From: CAWCLK01 sp963796225
Lineage (GTDB): Bacteria > Actinomycetota > Nitriliruptoria > Nitriliruptorales > Nitriliruptoraceae
Assembly (NCBI GenBank): GCA_963796225.1
Contig: CAWCLK010000044.1
Coordinates: 1-17,412, forward strand
Length of the DNA: 17,412 bases
Direction of reading: 5' to 3'
Position 1 is the stretch's first letter. Every line of letters starts with the position of its first letter. This document shows positions 14,217-17,412 of this stretch, piece by piece. The notes under the pieces were generated by a model. The model searched no databases and had not been told where the DNA came from. It saw nothing but the letters and a program-made list of their open reading frames with translations. The translations under genes were made by a program, and so were the position numbers.

Positions 14217-14272
14217 ACGAACGTCGAAGGTCCCGGACAGTCCCGTGCCCTCCCGCTGGAAGACGTCCCGTC

Positions 14273-16696
14273 GTGACCGCTCCCGTCCTGACGTCCGTGC
14301 GACGTGCCGTCCGCCTCGGCCTGCTCCTCGCCGTCCTCGCCGCAGCCGTTCCGCTGGCCGGACCAGCCGGTGCGTCGTCCGTCGTGGTCATCGAGGTGGT
14401 GTCGGGGCGGGGTGACCTCGTCAGCGGCGGCGACGCCCTGCTGCGGCTGACCGCGCCCGACGGGGCGTCCGTCGAGGACCTCACGGTCACCGACGACGGT
14501 CGTGACGTGACCGAGGCGTTCCGCACCCAGGACGACGGGACCGCGCTGGGCCTGGTGGCGGGGCTGGACCTCGGCGACAACGTCGTGCAGGCCGAGCTGC
14601 CCGACGGGCGGGGCGCGCGGATCACCCTGACCAACGCCCCGCAGGGCGGGCCGGTGTTCTCCGGGCCGCTGATCGAGCCCTGGAGCTGCACGAACGGGTC
14701 GGATCAGCCGGACTGCAGCCAGGAGCCGACCGTCTCCTACTGGTACCGGCCCGCGTCCGCCGGCGACACGGCGGTCAGCACCCCGATCGGTGGCGGCATC
14801 GGGACCCTGCAGGAGTACGACCCGGCCAACCCGCCGTCCGACGTCGCGATGGTCACGACCGACGAGGGCAACGAGGTCCCCTTCATCGTCCGTGAGGAGG
14901 TCGGGTACTCCCTGCGCGACCAGTACCGCATCGCGGCCCTGTGGGACCCGGCGGAGGGCGACTGGCCCGATCCCACCGCGGACACGCCGGGCTTCGCGAA
15001 CAAGCTGGTGCTCACCCACGGGGCCAGCTGCGACACCGCCTACGAGTCCGCCGAGGCGCCCGACGTGCTGTTCGAGGACGCCCTCTCGCAGGGCTTCGCG
15101 GTGGCCAGCCACGCCCTGGACAACGCCGGCCACAACTGCAACATCGTCACCCAGGCCGAGTCGCTGATCATGACCAAGGAGATGGTCGCCGAACGCTTCG
15201 GCCCCATCCGCTACACGATCGGCAGCGGGTGCAGCGGTGGCAGCCTCGTGCAGCAGCAGGTCGCCAACGCCTACCCGGGCGTCTACCAGGGCATCACCCC
15301 GCAGTGCTCGTTCACCGACGCGTGGAGCTCCGCCCAGCAGTACGTCGACTACGTCGGCCTGCGCGCCTTCCTCGAGGGCGAGGGGTCGGTGGAGTCCGGG
15401 ATCCTGCCGGCCCAGTGGGCCAGCATCTACGGGCACGCGAACCCCGCCAACGCGATCGACTTCACCACGGCCATTCCCAACAGCGGCGACCCGTCACGGG
15501 ACTGCCCGGGTGTGCCGGCCGAGGACGTCTACGACGCCGAGGCCAACCCCGACGGGGTGCGCTGCAGCTTCCAGGACTACATGGTCAACGTGTTCGGCGT
15601 CCGCCCCGACGGCAAGGCCCGCCGCCCCATCAGCAACGTCGGGGTCCAGTACGGGCTGTCGGGCCTGCTGGCCGGGCTCGACCCGACCCTGTACGGCGGC
15701 GACCCGACCCGTCCGCCGTTGACCGCCGACCAGTTCGTGGCGCTCAACGCCGGCGTGGGCGGGTTCGACATCGACTTCGAACCGATCCCCGGTCGCACCA
15801 CCGCCGACCCGGTCGCCATGGAGCGGGTCTACCGGTCCGGCGCGGTCGACACCGGCGCCCACCTCGACCAGGTCGCGATCATCGACCTCGGCGGCCCGGA
15901 GCCGGGGGCGTTCCACGACGTCTACCGCAAGTACTCGATGCGGGACCGCCTGATCCGCGAGCACGGCACGGCGGCCAACCAGGTGTTCTGGGAGGGCCAG
16001 ACCCCGCTGATCGGCGACATCTCGTTCACCGACGACGCGATCACCGCCATGGACGAGTGGCTGGCGGTGGTGGAGGCCGACACGCGCGACGTGCCGCTGC
16101 CCCAGAAGATCATCGACGCCAAGGAGGCGGCCGGGATCGCCGAGCGGTGCGTGGGCGCCGACGGCGCCGACGTCCCGCTCGAGGTGTGCGACACCACCGT
16201 GGACCCGACGATCTTCTCCTCGCCCCGCATCGAGGCCGGCGGCGGTGACCCGATCGTCGGCTTCACCGACGACCGCCTCGACTGCCAGACCATGCCCCTC
16301 GAGGACTACGACTACGCCGGCCAGTCCTTCGACGAGGTGTTCACGGCCGAGCAGCAGGCCACCCTGCGGGAGACCTTCCCCGACGGCGTCTGCGACTACT
16401 CGAAGCCGGGCAAGGGGTTCCAGGCCGCGGTGCCGTGGCTGACCTACCAGGACGACCAGGGCAACGTGGTCCACGGCGGCGAGCCGATGGGCGCCGCCCC
16501 GGTCTCCCAGCCCTACGGCCCGACGACGCCGGTGGCCGACACGCCCGCAGCCGACACCCCGGCCGGGGCGCAGGCACCCGCACGCGCCCCGCTGCCCACC
16601 ACCGGTGGTGGTGGGGTCGGGGTCGCGGCGGCGAGCCTGGCGCTGGTCGGGGCGTGGGCCCTGCACGACCGGCGCCGTCGGGTCACGCAGGCGTGA
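14273..16696 (+). CDS. DUF6351 family secreted protein with LPTTG anchor
   Basis: 807 aa from GTG at 14273, with GGAAG ten bases upstream. A signal peptide (cut after AGA or AGAS, about residue 36) leads to an N-terminal beta domain opening IEVVSGRGDLVSGGDALLRL and containing GRDVTEAF, LTNAPQGGPVFSGPLIEPW and many paired Cys, the look I associate with DUF6351. A region with alpha/beta-hydrolase traits follows: LTHGASC (His249) resembling an oxyanion loop, and GSGCSGGS with Ser321 in a G-x-S-x-G setting, then QQQVANAYPGVYQG. An esterase-like activity is plausible but unproven. After a Thr/Pro/Ala linker come LPTTG, a hydrophobic span and RRRR, a standard sortase signal. It is divergent from the CWB2 propeller gene and overlaps the convergent downstream gene by 14 bases. 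The frame is intact throughout. Confidence 0.87.
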   Translation: MTAPVLTSVRRAVRLGLLLAVLAAAVPLAGPAGASSVVVIEVVSGRGDLVSGGDALLRLTAPDGASVEDLTVTDDGRDVTEAFRTQDDGTALGLVAGLDLGDNVVQAELPDGRGARITLTNAPQGGPVFSGPLIEPWSCTNGSDQPDCSQEPTVSYWYRPASAGDTAVSTPIGGGIGTLQEYDPANPPSDVAMVTTDEGNEVPFIVREEVGYSLRDQYRIAALWDPAEGDWPDPTADTPGFANKLVLTHGASCDTAYESAEAPDVLFEDALSQGFAVASHALDNAGHNCNIVTQAESLIMTKEMVAERFGPIRYTIGSGCSGGSLVQQQVANAYPGVYQGITPQCSFTDAWSSAQQYVDYVGLRAFLEGEGSVESGILPAQWASIYGHANPANAIDFTTAIPNSGDPSRDCPGVPAEDVYDAEANPDGVRCSFQDYMVNVFGVRPDGKARRPISNVGVQYGLSGLLAGLDPTLYGGDPTRPPLTADQFVALNAGVGGFDIDFEPIPGRTTADPVAMERVYRSGAVDTGAHLDQVAIIDLGGPEPGAFHDVYRKYSMRDRLIREHGTAANQVFWEGQTPLIGDISFTDDAITAMDEWLAVVEADTRDVPLPQKIIDAKEAAGIAERCVGADGADVPLEVCDTTVDPTIFSSPRIEAGGGDPIVGFTDDRLDCQTMPLEDYDYAGQSFDEVFTAEQQATLRETFPDGVCDYSKPGKGFQAAVPWLTYQDDQGNVVHGGEPMGAAPVSQPYGPTTPVADTPAADTPAGAQAPARAPLPTTGGGGVGVAAASLALVGAWALHDRRRRVTQA

Positions 16697-17301
16697 GCGT
16701 CCGGTCCCGCGGCGCGGGGGCCGCCGGCGTGCGCGAGCGCTTCACCGCGGTCGTCACCGCCATCGCCACGGCGGTGGCGGTCGCCAGCATGAACAGTGCG
16801 ACGGCCACGACGAGGTAGGCGACCAGGCCGGCGTCGACCACGTCGCCGGCCGACACGCGCACGTCGGCCGGCACGTCGCCGGTGACGTCGATCGTGTAGG
16901 TCCCCGCCGACGGGGCGTCGAAGGTGGCCAGCGCCACCGCGACCCGCGAGCCGGCGTGCAGGCGCAGGTCGGCGGCGTACGGCGCCGCGTCCAGGTCGGC
17001 CCGTCCGGACCGGTCACCGCCAGGTCGACCGGGGAGAACCGGAGCGTGTTCGCGTCGCCCGCCCGGGCCACGAAGCCACCCTCGGCTCGGGTCCTCGTAG
17101 AAGATCGTCACGCCCTGCGGCCCGTCGACGTCGACGGTGACGGTGCCGGGGACGTCGGTGCGCGGCAGCGCCTCCAGGCGGTCCTGCAGCTGTACGTACC
17201 CGACGGCGCCCAGTGCGATCGCGCCGAGTACGCCGATCAGGGCCAGCCCCGCGGCGATCCAGTACCACGCGGCGGACGGATGTCGGATCGGTCGATTACA
17301 T
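16683..17301 (-). CDS. Two-span membrane protein with extracytoplasmic beta domain, frame disrupted
   Basis: I do not recognise a named family. The layout is clear: a short cytoplasmic N-terminus, a membrane span (WYWIAAGLALIGVLGAIALG), a beta-rich outer domain from DVPGTVTVDVDGPQG to VRVSAGDVVDAG, a second span (AYLVVAVALFMLATATAVAMA) and an Arg-rich tail. Three frame problems are visible. ATG at 17301 with a fine GGAAGGAAC before it is followed at once by TAA, while the coding frame resumes at 17297 (MNRPIRHPS if base 17298 is removed). An extra base at 17087 and a lost base in the GGG run at 17000-17002 shift the section EGGFVARAGDANTLRF to VTGPDG. Removing and restoring these gives 205 aa. 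Without them the frame is open only from TTG at 17396, which is an unlikely start. The 3' end overlaps the DUF6351 gene by 14 bases. Confidence 0.72.
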
Positions 17302-17412
17302 GTTCCTTCCCACGGGCGGCAACCCCCCCCGCGGACGTAGCGACTCTCCGTTTTCTGCCGCAGGCGGGCCTCGGGCAGGCCGGTCGGCCCCGTCAACGAC
17401 GGGACGGCCGAC

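Noticed and set aside
12116..14272. 5' extension of the DUF6351 frame over the propeller gene
   Set aside because: The extension is a shadow of the minus-strand gene. The signal peptide after GTG 14273 sets the real start.
17302..17396. TTG start at 17396 for the last gene
   Set aside because: It would add 32 residues of Gly/Arg/Pro/Cys sequence across a G8 run before the ideal ribosome site at 17302-17310; an indel beside ATG 17301 is simpler.

Overview
The window is very GC-rich (codon third positions almost all G or C). It carries dense, partly overlapping genes with GTG starts, AtsA/AtsD-like and Rv3400/Rv3401-like proteins, a Mycobacterium-type dCTP deaminase, sortase substrates and cell-wall-binding (CWB2) repeats. 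This points to the Actinomycetota. The mixture of CWB2 repeats with LPXTG/LAXTG anchors would fit a Nitriliruptoria-like lineage, but that placement is inference.

Layout. Bases 1-170 are the end of a tyrosine integrase that runs towards a tRNA-Gly(CCC) gene at 332-402 (minus strand), a classic edge of an integrated element. Next comes dcd (505-1077), then a 383-base gene-free stretch with a terminator hairpin, a small cluster of DnaA-box-like sites and a long hairpin-rich leader. The leader precedes a secreted protein with an LAATG sorting signal (1461-2108). Bases 2186-5380 hold a HAD sugar-phosphate mutase and a GH65 disaccharide phosphorylase, together a phosphorolytic route from an alpha-glucoside to glucose 6-phosphate.

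Bases 5387-9550 (minus strand) are a tightly coupled operon: a cytoplasmic formylglycine sulfatase, a BASS-family transporter and a PPM-type methyltransferase, with 8-base and 4-base overlaps. This looks like a cassette for importing and desulfating an organic anion. A small unknown protein (9638-9976, minus strand) is divergent from osmC (10083-10508), which has a clear promoter and a dyad over its start point.

Bases 10554-17301 are a surface-protein region: a secreted lipase with an LPATG anchor; an LVIVD-type beta-propeller protein with three CWB2 repeats; a DUF6351 protein with an LPTTG anchor, divergent from the propeller gene; and a two-span membrane protein. No sortase gene is present, so anchoring enzymes must be encoded elsewhere.

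An important caveat for the reader: from about 11.35 kb to the end, three genes (four entries, because the propeller gene is split in two) show small frame disruptions, six in all. Two pairs compensate each other inside a gene, one is uncompensated in the CWB2 gene, and one separates an ideal start site from its reading frame. The first 11.3 kb shows none. Sequencing or assembly error near a contig end is the simplest explanation, so the protein sequences here should be read with the corrections given in the entries.
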